From assembly GCA_035762665.1 (NCBI GenBank), contig DASTNZ010000013.1, positions 1-64,000 of the forward strand: a stretch of 64,000 nucleotides of DNA, read 5' to 3'. A program made the translations under genes and the position numbers. A model generated the notes under the pieces. That model had not been told where the DNA came from and searched no databases. It saw nothing but the letters and a program-made list of their open reading frames with translations. The first letter of the stretch is position 1. Each line of letters begins with the position of its first letter. Below, piece after piece: positions 17,768 to 26,588 of the stretch. This DNA comes from JASLBX01 sp035762665. Lineage in GTDB: Bacteria > Actinomycetota > Actinomycetes > Jiangellales > Jiangellaceae.

Positions 17768-18268
17768 TCAGTGTGGCTCCTCCACCTGAATGATCGGGCC
17801 TTCGCTGTAGCCGACCAGGTCGAAACCTAGGACGCCGGCGATCTTGCTGTTGAGGAACACGGCTGTGACGAGCTTGTAGATGCCCCCCACGTCGCTGCCG
17901 GGGTCATGCGGCGGCAACGTCTTCTCCGGGACCTTGATCGTCACCGTGTACTTCTTGAGGTTGGGCTTGGTCTTGTCCTCAAGTTCCTCTGCCTCAGTCG
18001 TCTTGACCTTGGCCGTGCCCAGCCGTTTTTCAGGGCCTTTGCCCAGCGACTCGGCGTAGGCGGAGACGTCCCATTCGCCCTCCAGGGCACTCAGCCACAG
18101 CGGCACCAACTGGCCGAAGATCGTCCATTCGATCTTCAATTCGAAGGGCTTGTTGGGGTCGACCACGTGGTTCCCCACACCGTACTTGAAGGGCTGCGGG
18201 TCGATGACCGCAACACCTGTCACTTCACCCTCCATGAGACCAGGGATATTGGGATCGAACTGCAACAT
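17768..18268 (-). CDS. Soluble beta-rich protein of unknown family
   Basis: A 166-residue protein without signal peptide or membrane segment. It begins MLQFDPNIPGLMEGEVTGVAV and is rich in beta-strand patterns: the segment PFELKIEWTIFGQLVPLWL, then EGEWDVSAYAES, KYTVTIKVP and YKLVTAVFLNS, suggesting an immunoglobulin-like or C2-like sandwich, ending in FDLVGYSEGPIIQV. No enzyme motif is visible and I do not recognise the family. A GGAGG site precedes the ATG. The nearest regulator is the SARP gene, convergent with it; a small membrane-protein gene starts divergently at 18572. Confidence 0.75.
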   Translation of the reverse strand: MLQFDPNIPGLMEGEVTGVAVIDPQPFKYGVGNHVVDPNKPFELKIEWTIFGQLVPLWLSALEGEWDVSAYAESLGKGPEKRLGTAKVKTTEAEELEDKTKPNLKKYTVTIKVPEKTLPPHDPGSDVGGIYKLVTAVFLNSKIAGVLGFDLVGYSEGPIIQVEEPH

Positions 18269-18571
18269 TTCCGTACCTCCTCGAACCTGTCCGGGCCCAC
18301 CTTGAGCTCGGCACTTTCGACGTAGGACGGCACTCTGAGTCAGCGGCCCTGCTGATGCTTAGCCGGACGACTCAGGCTTTACTAACCGGCTCTCGATCTC
18401 CGGCGCGTGCCAACCAGCCCTCCCGGCCGGCTCAAGGATCGGATCTCACCCCGATTCCCCCAGGCGAGCACAGTGTCCCTCCCTGACTCGACGCCCGGCC
18501 ACCTTGTATCTGCCTCTTCGCTGCTCTCTCTGTAGTTGTAGGAACCACGTCTGCGCAGAGAGGAGGAGATC
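18269..18571. other. Divergent promoter region
   Basis: About 300 bases between the gene ending at 17768 (starts 18268, minus) and the small membrane gene at 18572 (plus). It must hold both promoters. I see no open frame with coding character, no RNA gene and no clear symmetric operator. Confidence 0.4.
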
Positions 18572-18748
18572 ATGGACCTCGACACGGTGATCGGCGTGGA
18601 CATATGGCCCGAGGTCGCCGGCGTAATCGTCGTAATTATCGTGGCACTCTTGTCGATCCGAGTTGCCCAGCACTTTCACCACAAACGGCGCGCGGAGATT
18701 GAGCAGAAGAGGGTCGACAGAACAAAGAGAATATTCTTTCCATGGTGA
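18572..18748 (+). CDS. 58-residue single-span membrane protein
   Basis: A short gene with a strong ribosome site, AGAGGAGG, 5 nt before the ATG. The product has an acidic N-terminus (MDLDTVIGVDIWPE), one membrane helix (about 15-29, AGVIVVIIVALLSI) and a basic C-terminal tail (HHKRRAEIEQKR...RTKRIFFPW). The topology is therefore probably N-out, C-in. Function unknown; small proteins of this form often bind larger membrane complexes. It ends 177 bp before the CPBP protease gene on the same strand. Confidence 0.6.
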   Translation: MDLDTVIGVDIWPEVAGVIVVIIVALLSIRVAQHFHHKRRAEIEQKRVDRTKRIFFPW

Positions 18749-18925
18749 CCACTCACTGACGCCCGACGTCGGATTCTGATCAGCGCGGGAGCGCATGTGA
18801 GCGGCATGGTGTCCGGCGGTGAAGAAGCCGCTGGCAAATGGCTCGAGCCGCATGTCGACGGACGAATCGGTGATCTGCACTTCGTCCATCCGGTTGGCTG
18901 AGTTCAGCGCAGCCCGTTGGAGTTG

Positions 18926-19780
18926 ATGCCCATCACCGTGAGCGCGTCGATACTTCGTTGCGTGTCGAAGCGCTCTCCGGTGGCGTTCTTCGGGCTCACC
19001 CTCCTGATGTCCGCGCCATTCATGATCCTTGGCGTCATTGTGCGGACGCCGGAGGGAGCTGTGGTGGACCTCCCACTGAGTGCTCTGCAATTCGTCGCGC
19101 CGTTTCTGGCGGCAGGGATCCTGGTCGCCCGGCAGGATGGTTGGCGTAGCGCGCGCCACCTCCTGGCCGGCGCAATCGATATCCGGCGCATCCGGCCGGC
19201 GCGGTGGGCCGTGCCGATGGTCCTGATAGTGCCGGCAATTTATGTTGCGTCCTATGGCCTGATGCGTCTCGCCGGTCGGCCGCTTCCAGATCTTGAGGTG
19301 TCCGTTGCGTCAGTGCTCGTCCTTCTCGCACTGTTTCTCGTCACGGGTTTCTTCGAGGAGATCGGGTGGACCGGCTACGCGCTGGACCCTCTGCGCGATC
19401 GGCTCGGTGCTCTCGGCGCAGCGTTGGTCATAGGCGTGGTCTGGGCGCTGTTCCATCTCATTTCGGATCTTCAGGGCGGTCATGACCTGGGCTGGATCGC
19501 GTGGCATCGGCTCGCCAGCGTCATGCTGCGGGTGCTGATCGTGTGGGTCTACCTCAATGCCGGCAATGCGTTAGCGGCGGCCATCGTCGTCCACGCGACG
19601 GACAACGTGAGTTGGCAGACATTCCCTACTGGCGGTTCTCATTACGACCCGGTATTCACTGCGCCGGTTAGTGTGGTCGTCGTTGCCGTCGTGGTGTTCC
19701 TGTGGGGGCCGAGGACGCTCGCGCGGTTCCGCTACGCGAGGACGCCAGACCGGGTGCCACCAAGTGATGGAGAAACGTAG
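18926..19780 (+). CDS. CPBP-family intramembrane metalloprotease
   Basis: A 284-residue membrane protein with about seven or eight hydrophobic segments. The three CPBP/Abi motifs are present in order: FFEEIGWTGYAL (paired Glu and Arg-like position), WALFHL (His) and VVHATDN (His/Asn), which form the metal site of Rce1-like proteases. Bacterial members act in bacteriocin immunity, protein processing or unknown roles. The ATG at 18926 was preferred over a TTG three codons upstream; the site GGAG is close to it. The small membrane-protein gene upstream is on the same strand. Confidence 0.85.
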   Translation: MPITVSASILRCVSKRSPVAFFGLTLLMSAPFMILGVIVRTPEGAVVDLPLSALQFVAPFLAAGILVARQDGWRSARHLLAGAIDIRRIRPARWAVPMVLIVPAIYVASYGLMRLAGRPLPDLEVSVASVLVLLALFLVTGFFEEIGWTGYALDPLRDRLGALGAALVIGVVWALFHLISDLQGGHDLGWIAWHRLASVMLRVLIVWVYLNAGNALAAAIVVHATDNVSWQTFPTGGSHYDPVFTAPVSVVVVAVVVFLWGPRTLARFRYARTPDRVPPSDGET

Positions 19781-19915
19781 CCGTTTCGCAACAGGCGCTA
19801 GTGGCGCGATCGTAGCGGCGCGGCGCACGTACTCGGTTGGTGTCGATCTCCATTGCCAGCCGCACTCTTGGCTGCGTCGATCAGGGCAAGTGCGAGCGGG
19901 TCCCGAGATCGGCGG

Positions 19916-20851
19916 TCATGACCTGGTTGAGTTCTGTCGGTACCAGGCGAGCGTTTGGGCGATGGCCTGCTTCATGGGAGTAGGGGCGGCGCTGAAGGCC
20001 TCTTGATACTTTGTGTGGTCGACGACGAATGGCCGTTCTGTCTGATACAGCCGCTCGCCGAGGGCTCGTAAGCTGCCGCTGAAGTAGCCGCCGATTGAAA
20101 TGACTGGTTTGGGGAGCGATCTGAACCGAGGCGGGTGACCGGTCTGCTGGTAGGCGAGAGCCAGAAACTCGCGCGTCGGCATCGCTTCGGCACTGGGTAC
20201 ATGCCACACCTGGCCGGACGCTATTTCGGCACGTGTGCCCAGGGTGACCAGCGCCGCCGCGAAGTCGTGGATGTACGTATAGCTATGCGGCGCGTCCAAG
20301 CCGGGCACCACAGGCGCCGCTCGTCCGGCCAGGACGGCGCGGAACACTCGCGCGCCGACAATTGATTGTCGGACGCGTGGACCGTAGAAGTCTGACGCGC
20401 GAGCGATGGTGGCCCGCAGCCGTCCGTCCCGATCGGCGCGCAGCAATTGCTCTGCTGCTGCCGCTCGCGCAGTGGCGCCACGGCCGTTTGGGCGGTACGG
20501 AAGCCCTTCGGTCAACGGACCGTCCACCGGGCCGTAGCAGTACATATTGTCGCCGTACACCACGTCGGCCCCTGCCGCCACTGCACCGTCGATAATGCCT
20601 CGCATCAACGGTTCCACCAGCGTCGCCCATTGGGCATACGGCGGTGAGACACAGTGGTACACCGTGGCCGCGCCGGCGAACACACGGCTGGACTGAACTG
20701 AATCCGACAGATCCGCTGTTACGACCTCGACTTCGTCGGGCACCGAGGCACGGCCAGTCCTTGAGACGACTCGCACGCTCCTACCCAGGCGGTGTAGGTC
20801 AAAGGCCACCGCCGTACCCAATGGTCCGGCGCCGCACACCACATCGGTCAC
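19916..20851 (-). CDS. NAD-dependent epimerase/dehydratase-like protein
   Basis: A 311-residue extended short-chain dehydrogenase-like protein with the dinucleotide motif CGAGPLGTAVAFDLHRLG, a central VTADLSD, and segments YGDNMYCYG and ARASDFYGPRV that match sugar-nucleotide epimerases. The usual catalytic Tyr-x-x-x-Lys is not evident: the strand after the active-site region reads VYGDNMYCYG and no Lys follows in register, so the reaction may differ or be lost. A GTG at 20851 with GGAG at 9 nt is favoured; an ATG five codons upstream (20866) is possible. No clear operon partner. Confidence 0.82.
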   Translation of the reverse strand: MTDVVCGAGPLGTAVAFDLHRLGRSVRVVSRTGRASVPDEVEVVTADLSDSVQSSRVFAGAATVYHCVSPPYAQWATLVEPLMRGIIDGAVAAGADVVYGDNMYCYGPVDGPLTEGLPYRPNGRGATARAAAAEQLLRADRDGRLRATIARASDFYGPRVRQSIVGARVFRAVLAGRAAPVVPGLDAPHSYTYIHDFAAALVTLGTRAEIASGQVWHVPSAEAMPTREFLALAYQQTGHPPRFRSLPKPVISIGGYFSGSLRALGERLYQTERPFVVDHTKYQEAFSAAPTPMKQAIAQTLAWYRQNSTRS

Positions 20852-21147
20852 GGAGGCATTCTCCATTCCAGCGGTCGTGCCGCGTCGGGAGGGCTGCCGC
20901 CAACGCTCGGCTCACGCGGCTGGGCCAACGTCGCGTGCGCGTGCCTACGGCGCTATCCACGGCCCGGTACGACATTGCCAACATCGTCTTGACCGTCACG
21001 ACGTGGCACTCGTCCGGGTTGACCAGCACCCGGTGACTCGCGGTGTGAGCCGTATGACGGTGGCCGGGCCGGCCATCGTATGTGATGGTGAAGAACGCCA
21101 GCCAGTTGGAGATCGCAGCCGGCCTGAACACCAAGGGTGGGCCACGA

Positions 21148-22032
21148 ATGAACCGGGAATCGAGCGCGGCTGTGCGGATGTCGTCGTGCCTGGTCGCGTT
21201 GCCTCGCGGGCGAATGCATTTAGTCACCAGCGGCCCTCGTACCGGACATCCGGTGATATTGCTGCATGGCTGGCCCGGGTATTGGTTCGACTACCGCCGC
21301 GTCATCCCTCTCGTCAGCCCACAAGTCCGAGTCGTCGCACCCGACTTCCTCGGCTTTGGTCACTCCGACATTCCGAGTGGTGACCCGGTGAATGCAGCCG
21401 ACCAGCAAGTCTTCGCCGGCGACGTACTCGACCTTATGGACAGGTTGGAGATCGAGCAGGCCGTCGTCGTCGGTCACGACATCGGATCGGCAGTAGCGCC
21501 GTCTCTGGCGCGCATCGCTCCAACGCGGGTGCGTGGACTTGTCCTGCTAAACCCAACGCACCCGCACATCGGGGCCAAGCGATATACGCCCGCCGCCCAG
21601 CACGAAAGCTGGTATCAACATTTTCACTTGCTTCCGCTCGCCGAGACTCTGATAGATGGCGACGAGGCAAGGGTCGCTGCTTATCTCGGACACTTCTATC
21701 GACACTGGGCCGGCGAAAAGGTCATTACCGACACAGAACTCCGAGCTGTCGTTGAGATGTATTCGCGGCCAGGCGCATTCGGCGCGAGCATCGCCTGGTA
21801 CCGAGCCCGCGCAGCCCGACGAGCCCGCGCGGCCAATATCGATGAAGCGCCGCTAGGGCTACCTGTCATCGCTTTGTGGGGAGATCGGGACCCGATGCGT
21901 CCACTCGACCACAAAGACGGCTTCGAACTCACCTTTCCGGCTGCTGTCAGCAAGGTGCTGCCAGGTGTCGGCCACTTCGTGCCAGCAGAAGCTCCCAAGG
22001 CCGTCGCTGACGCAATCGCTGCGCTGGCCTGA
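21148..22032 (+). CDS. Alpha/beta hydrolase, epoxide-hydrolase/haloalkane-dehalogenase type
   Basis: A 294-residue alpha/beta hydrolase whose nucleophile is Asp, in VVGHDIGS, rather than Ser. With the oxyanion motif LLHGWPG, APDFLGFGHSD and a late His in PGVGHFVPAE, this fits soluble epoxide hydrolases and dehalogenases, which form an alkyl-enzyme ester. An acidic residue for the triad is likely in WGDRDPM. The frame is open upstream to 21082, but the ATG at 21148, after GGTGGG, gives the normal family start. Substrate not predictable. Confidence 0.87.
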   Translation: MNRESSAAVRMSSCLVALPRGRMHLVTSGPRTGHPVILLHGWPGYWFDYRRVIPLVSPQVRVVAPDFLGFGHSDIPSGDPVNAADQQVFAGDVLDLMDRLEIEQAVVVGHDIGSAVAPSLARIAPTRVRGLVLLNPTHPHIGAKRYTPAAQHESWYQHFHLLPLAETLIDGDEARVAAYLGHFYRHWAGEKVITDTELRAVVEMYSRPGAFGASIAWYRARAARRARAANIDEAPLGLPVIALWGDRDPMRPLDHKDGFELTFPAAVSKVLPGVGHFVPAEAPKAVADAIAALA

Positions 22033-22073
22033 TGGCGGCGTCAAACCGCGGCCTATACGTGCCATAATCGCCC

Positions 22074-22682
22074 TCAGGTTCGAATGGTGATCTTGCTAGC
22101 TCCGCCACCGATGTCGATGTCGTACCGGGCCTGGGCCTGATCGTAATCCGGGCTGCGCCAGTCGGTCTTGCCTCCGACGGCCTCCAGGGCGAAGTCATCG
22201 ACGGCTAGCTTCGAGGCACCGGCTCCCACGCGGACCCGAATGGGCACTCCGGTGGGCCGGATAAGCTCGACGTTGCTGGAGCCTCTGCCGATCCGGATCG
22301 AGATGGCATCCTTCGGCCTAGGGAGCCGCGCCTCGATCCGAGAGGCGCCTCCAGAAACCTCGAAGCCCCGGAGTTCCAGGTCTTGGAGCTCAGCCAAGAC
22401 GTCGGACATTCCCAACCGGCCCGTGATGGTCCACGGAATCCGGCCCGAAAGCGTAATCTCGCCCCTTGGTGGGCGGAAGCTGGCGCGGTACCTGACGGTC
22501 ACGGTGCCCCCATCGACGTGCACGTCGGGGACCTTCCCTTCGAACCTGGCCCGATAGAGATCGTCCATGGCAGTGTCCACATGGATTGTCAAATGCGTGG
22601 CGCCGCGGGCGAACATCAGGTGGCCTGTCGCCACATCGGCCACTGGCGCGGACAGCTCCGTTACGGTCCTGGTGCTCGTCAT
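22074..22682 (-). CDS. DUF4097-like beta-solenoid protein
   Basis: A 202-residue soluble protein made of repeated beta-strands with small residues, for example GATHLTIHVDTAM, GGASRIEARLPRP, GRGSSNVELIRPTG and GAGASKLAVDDFAL, ending GGGASKITIRT. This is the pattern of the DUF4097/LiaF-type toastrack fold. GAGGAG lies 7 nt before the ATG at 22682; a longer frame begins 18 codons earlier. Such domains occur in cell-envelope stress proteins, but this one has no membrane anchor, and no enzyme role is known. Confidence 0.75.
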   Translation of the reverse strand: MTSTRTVTELSAPVADVATGHLMFARGATHLTIHVDTAMDDLYRARFEGKVPDVHVDGGTVTVRYRASFRPPRGEITLSGRIPWTITGRLGMSDVLAELQDLELRGFEVSGGASRIEARLPRPKDAISIRIGRGSSNVELIRPTGVPIRVRVGAGASKLAVDDFALEAVGGKTDWRSPDYDQAQARYDIDIGGGASKITIRT

Positions 22683-22906
22683 CTCTCTCATCTCCTCATA
22701 GGTCATACCGAGTGCGATTCCGGTACTGTCGCGCATTGACCGTGGACTGTTGATGACGCGAGCCAGCCCTGGCTTGGTGCGCGATTCCTTACACCCTCAG
22801 CATGTTGCGCGGCGTTGAGAGCCGACAGGGCTCAACGACCTGATCCGCCGGGACGTCCGTCCGTGCTGACGCGGCACAGCTCGATCCGCCGCAGTTCGAG
22901 GAGTTC

Positions 22907-23542
22907 TCAGAAGGCGAGGCCGAAGTACAGCATTGCCGCGTTGATCAGGATGAGGCCAAACCACGCGATCACGTCCGCCTTCGAGTCGACAAGCAGCGCG
23001 AGCGTTCGGCCTGCCCGTCCCTCGCCGAGTGCGCGCCCAGCTGCGGCCACTCTGGTGACCCCGATGCCCGCTGTCAGTACACACGCTGAGCCGATCGTGC
23101 AGAACAAGCACATCGCACCCATCACGAAGCCCGTCTGGTAGCTGTACCACGTGGCGAACCCCGCCATGAACAGCGACAAACCGAGCAGTCCGGCGAGGTA
23201 GGGCCGGGCGAATCGGGACTGCAGGATCCCCGCCACGGCCGTCGCAGCCAGCGCCGCGAACACCGGCATGCTCACGAGAGTGTTCGGGATCCCAAGGGCC
23301 GATGACTGCCATTGAGTGAAGACGGCCGAGCATGATAGGACCGCGTTGAAGTCGCACACAGAGCCCGCGTCGGCGTTTTCTGCAGTAGCGATCCGCTCCA
23401 CAAGTTGCCAGCCTGCGCTGACCATGCCGGTTACCGCGGCGACCAGTACCAGCACGTACCAGGGCCGGGCCGACCGCGTGCCGGTCGCGTACGGAGATGT
23501 GCCGCCATGGCTCGTCACACGATCTTCGGTACGGATAGTCAT
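22907..23542 (-). CDS. Vitamin K epoxide reductase (VKOR) family protein
   Basis: A 211-residue membrane protein with about five helices. It has the complete cysteine set: a loop pair C63 and C71 eight residues apart (CDFNAVLSC), and the membrane-embedded CLFC (C145, C148) that contacts quinone. In bacteria VKOR re-oxidises a DsbA-like partner and passes electrons to quinone, driving disulfide formation outside the membrane. No thioredoxin-like domain is fused and no DsbA gene is in view. GGAGG precedes the ATG. It is divergent from the toroid-MarC gene at 23724, whose export domain might need disulfides. Confidence 0.9.
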   Translation of the reverse strand: MTIRTEDRVTSHGGTSPYATGTRSARPWYVLVLVAAVTGMVSAGWQLVERIATAENADAGSVCDFNAVLSCSAVFTQWQSSALGIPNTLVSMPVFAALAATAVAGILQSRFARPYLAGLLGLSLFMAGFATWYSYQTGFVMGAMCLFCTIGSACVLTAGIGVTRVAAAGRALGEGRAGRTLALLVDSKADVIAWFGLILINAAMLYFGLAF

Positions 23543-23723
23543 GTTCTCAGCCCTCCGGTTTACGGCCTACGTGCCGAGTCGACCTTCCATCCAGCAAGGC
23601 AGCCGTTGATAGGGCCCAAAGTCCCGCGCACCGGGGGCATAAGTTCGGCTTCCACTGCGCCGTGCTCGTCGGCGCACCGCGGCGCGCGCCTTCGGAGGCG
23701 GTCAAGTGCCGGAGCCGTGAACC

Positions 23724-25559
23724 GTGGCGTCCCCGATCTTGCGTACTGTGTGGGCCGTGCTCGAAGCCTGGCGTCGCGGAGCCCGAAGGCGATTGGCTGT
23801 CGCGTCGTTCGTAGTCGGGGCGGTTGCAGTTGGAGTCTTCGGCGTGCTGGCACCACCGGAATCTTGCCCGACCCCAACGGCGGCAGAACTTCGGCAGTCA
23901 GCCACCGAGGCGGTCGACTGGTTTGTGCGCAACCAACAGGACGATGGCCGATGGCTTTACCTGTATGACGCAGACAGCGCCACCATGAGCCCCGATTACA
24001 ACGTGGTCCGCCACATGGGCGTTCAGATGAGCCTTTACCAGGCGGCTGCGGCCGGTATTCCCGGCGCCATGGAGACGGCAGAACGTGGGCTGGTGTGGTC
24101 GACAATTCAGATCGTCGAGCGCGACGGCTGGGCAGCGGTCGTCGACAGAGGCCTGGCACCTGTGGGGGCGACAGCACTTTTTGTGGCGGGCCTTGCCGAA
24201 CGGCGAATCCTTTCCGGCGACGATCAGTACGACGATCTGCTGAAGGGGCTCGGCAGATTCCTCGTCTACCAGACGGAGGCTTCGGGCGCCGTCCTTGCCT
24301 ACTATGACACCGCAGCGGGCGAGCCGACGCCCGGCGAGTACTCGCGGTATTACACCGGGGAGGCGTACTGGGCCTTGACTCGGCTGCGTTTGCTGTTTCC
24401 TGACGGACCGTGGGCCGAGCCGGCTGAACGAGTCGGGACGTACATCTCGACGCGCCGCGACAGCGTCGAGGGATACTGGCCGCCGCTACCCGACCACTGG
24501 GCGGCGTACGGCCTTGCGGAAACGGTAGCCATTGAAGAGCGAGCCGGCGACCAGCCCCTTACTGAGGATGAGCTTGCCTACGCACGCCGGCAAGCTGGGT
24601 TGTTCGGTGCACAGGTGCGCTGGGTGAGTCAGCAGGCCGGGCCGTGGGGAGTGACCGTCCGGGGCACGCACGTACCTCGGGGCGGCGGCTATGGAGTGAT
24701 CGGAGAAGCCCTCACCGGGCTGTGGCTGGTGGCCGACTCCGACTCGAGGCTCGCCGACGTCCGCGTGCCGCTTTCCGAGCGAGCTACCTGCATCGCCGGC
24801 CTGGCCGTGGACGCGCAGTCCGACGAGGCGGAAGCCGACGGATACCGCGAGCCAGCGCGCGTCCAGGGGGCGTGGCTCATCGATGGTGAGACTCGGATGG
24901 ACGACCAGCAGCATGCGCTGTCCGCGCTGCTTCGGACCATCCCGATCGTGGAGGCTGACGGCAATCCGGACGGCAGATCTCAGCCGTCAGCGCCGCCATC
25001 AGTGTGGTTGTGGATGGTGGCATTGTTCGCAGCGGTCAATCCATTCCGGTTGGCTTTGGCAGTTCCTCGTGGCGACCGATCTGCTGGCGTGGTGACTGGG
25101 GCCGCCGCACTCGGTGGGATCCTTGGCGCGGCAATTGCCCTCGTGGTGGCATTCGTCGGCAGCGGCCCACTCCTCGATGCCCTCGACGTCAGCGACGCGT
25201 CCATGCGCATCGCCGCCGGAGTCGTTGCGGCCGTCGTAGGCATCGTCGCCCTTGTCGTGCGTCAGCCGTCGCCCACGCCTGCGTTGCCTGGCCTCCGAGC
25301 TGCTGTCGTCCCCGTGGCGGTGCCGATGGTTGCGAACGCCGGGCTGATCACGTTGGCGATCAGCGCATATGCCGACCGGGGTGCTCTTCTGGTCGGCGTG
25401 GCGCCGGCCATCGCCGTTGGTGCGCTTACCCTGCTGGTCGCGTTCGTCCAGGCCGATGGCGTGGCCGGTCGCGTCCTCGGGTGGGCAGGACGGATGACTG
25501 CGGCCGTGCTGGTTCTCGCCGCCGCCCAGCTCGTCCTCGACGGTGTATTCGCCGTCTAG
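23724..25559 (+). CDS. Membrane-anchored alpha/alpha-toroid protein with MarC-like C-terminal domain
   Basis: A 611-residue protein from a GTG with GGAG at 9 nt. An N-terminal membrane anchor (about 24-42) leads to a 370-residue domain that resembles alpha/alpha-toroid enzymes (SATEAVDWFVRNQQDDGRW, YNVVRHMGVQMSL, YTGEAYWALTRL, RGGGYGVIGEALTGLW), as in prenyltransferase/squalene-cyclase repeats or six-hairpin glycosidases. The last 190 residues hold six membrane segments matching the MarC order: AVNPFRLAL, LDVSDASMRIAAGVV, VPVAVPMVANAGLITL, and a closing AAQLVLDGVF. Both matches are by pattern only. A divergent VKOR gene lies 181 bp away. Function unknown. Confidence 0.72.
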   Translation: MASPILRTVWAVLEAWRRGARRRLAVASFVVGAVAVGVFGVLAPPESCPTPTAAELRQSATEAVDWFVRNQQDDGRWLYLYDADSATMSPDYNVVRHMGVQMSLYQAAAAGIPGAMETAERGLVWSTIQIVERDGWAAVVDRGLAPVGATALFVAGLAERRILSGDDQYDDLLKGLGRFLVYQTEASGAVLAYYDTAAGEPTPGEYSRYYTGEAYWALTRLRLLFPDGPWAEPAERVGTYISTRRDSVEGYWPPLPDHWAAYGLAETVAIEERAGDQPLTEDELAYARRQAGLFGAQVRWVSQQAGPWGVTVRGTHVPRGGGYGVIGEALTGLWLVADSDSRLADVRVPLSERATCIAGLAVDAQSDEAEADGYREPARVQGAWLIDGETRMDDQQHALSALLRTIPIVEADGNPDGRSQPSAPPSVWLWMVALFAAVNPFRLALAVPRGDRSAGVVTGAAALGGILGAAIALVVAFVGSGPLLDALDVSDASMRIAAGVVAAVVGIVALVVRQPSPTPALPGLRAAVVPVAVPMVANAGLITLAISAYADRGALLVGVAPAIAVGALTLLVAFVQADGVAGRVLGWAGRMTAAVLVLAAAQLVLDGVFAV

Positions 25560-25733
25560 CCGAATCGTTCTCAACGTTCGGGTTCGCGACTCGCACCCTC
25601 CTCGGGGGCGAATGTTCGGGACCTTGGCCCCTGTCCTCGGTTGAGTGCGGCTTCATACCGTGAGATTGGCAAACCCCATAGTCCCTCGCTGCCGCGAGGA
25701 ATGCGGCCCGGGGCATAGCAAGAGGGAGAAATC

Positions 25734-26288
25734 GTGCCTCCGCATTGTGACTCACTCGATGGGCCCGTCGTTACGGCCGCCCGCCGATCCCTGGATGCCG
25801 GCGATGTCGAGCTGATCCTGCCGTTCGTTCCCGAAGACGGCGAGGCTGAGGTCAGGGCCATGTTCGGTGCCGTTCTGCCAGTGCGCGACCTTACCGATGA
25901 AGCACGCGAGGTGGCCGACCGGCTGTTCTTCGAGACGGTGGTCCGAATCCACCGTTCAGGGGAGGGCGCCCCCTACACCGGGTTGAAGCCGGCCGGGCTT
26001 GATGTGGGGCCGGTGATTCCGCTGGCGGAGCAGGCCATCGAGGCCGGATCTCCGGAGCCAGTGACCAAGTACCTCACCGGCGTCTTACACGAGCAGCTCA
26101 AGCAGCGGCTCGAGCAGGTCAACGCTCTGTCGGCCGCCAAAGATCGGTCGGTGGCCGACGGCCGCGCCTACGTCGAAGCCATGCTCGGCTTCCAGGTGTA
26201 CGCCCACCACTTGTGCCAGGCGATGCGTGCTCCGGCACATGAGGGCCACGGGAACGGCGGGCACCAGCACGAGCACGATCACGACTAG
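25734..26288 (+). CDS. DUF6448 family protein
   Basis: A 184-residue protein beginning MPPHCDSLDGPVV, with AARRSLDAGDVELILPFVP, then LFFETVVRIHRSGEGAPYTGLKPAGLD and YVEAMLGFQVYAH, the conserved blocks of DUF6448. The His-rich C-terminus (HGNGGHQHEHDHD) is likely metal-binding. The start is a GTG after AGAGGGAG. Conserved Cys and His near the N-terminus and ExxxHR in the middle suggest metal or heme chemistry, but no activity is known. It converges on the DUF1059 gene. Confidence 0.82.
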   Translation: MPPHCDSLDGPVVTAARRSLDAGDVELILPFVPEDGEAEVRAMFGAVLPVRDLTDEAREVADRLFFETVVRIHRSGEGAPYTGLKPAGLDVGPVIPLAEQAIEAGSPEPVTKYLTGVLHEQLKQRLEQVNALSAAKDRSVADGRAYVEAMLGFQVYAHHLCQAMRAPAHEGHGNGGHQHEHDHD

Positions 26289-26323
26289 CCCGGACCGCAA
26301 GTGCGTGAGCCAGGCGATTCGGT

Positions 26324-26488
26324 TTAGTCGGGCACGAATTCGGCCCAGCTGCGAATATCGTCGCGGCTCACAGTCCGTGCCATTTCCGGATGATCGTCTC
26401 CCAGGTGTTTCTCAATCACATCCACAACAACGTCAATGTCAGTGCTGCGTGCGATGTAGCCGCACTCGCAGGTGATCTGTGCGGCCAT
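26324..26488 (-). CDS. DUF1059 family small protein
   Basis: A 54-residue protein with the DUF1059 pattern: CECGYIARSTDIDVVVDVIEKH followed by a helix and DDHPE near the middle, ending in a short acidic tail. In longer homologues two Cys near the N-terminus and His residues after them may bind a metal. The ATG at 26488 follows GAAGGGG at 5 nt; the frame is open six codons further but without a ribosome site. Role unknown. Confidence 0.8.
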   Translation of the reverse strand: MAAQITCECGYIARSTDIDVVVDVIEKHLGDDHPEMARTVSRDDIRSWAEFVPD

Positions 26489-26588
26489 GCTGCCCCTTCC
26501 CGACACTTGAGGCGCGGTGCCTCGTCATGGCTGCCGGCCTTTCCTCAGGGTATAGCGCGGTCCGGCAGGTGAGCGGCACGATTGTCAC

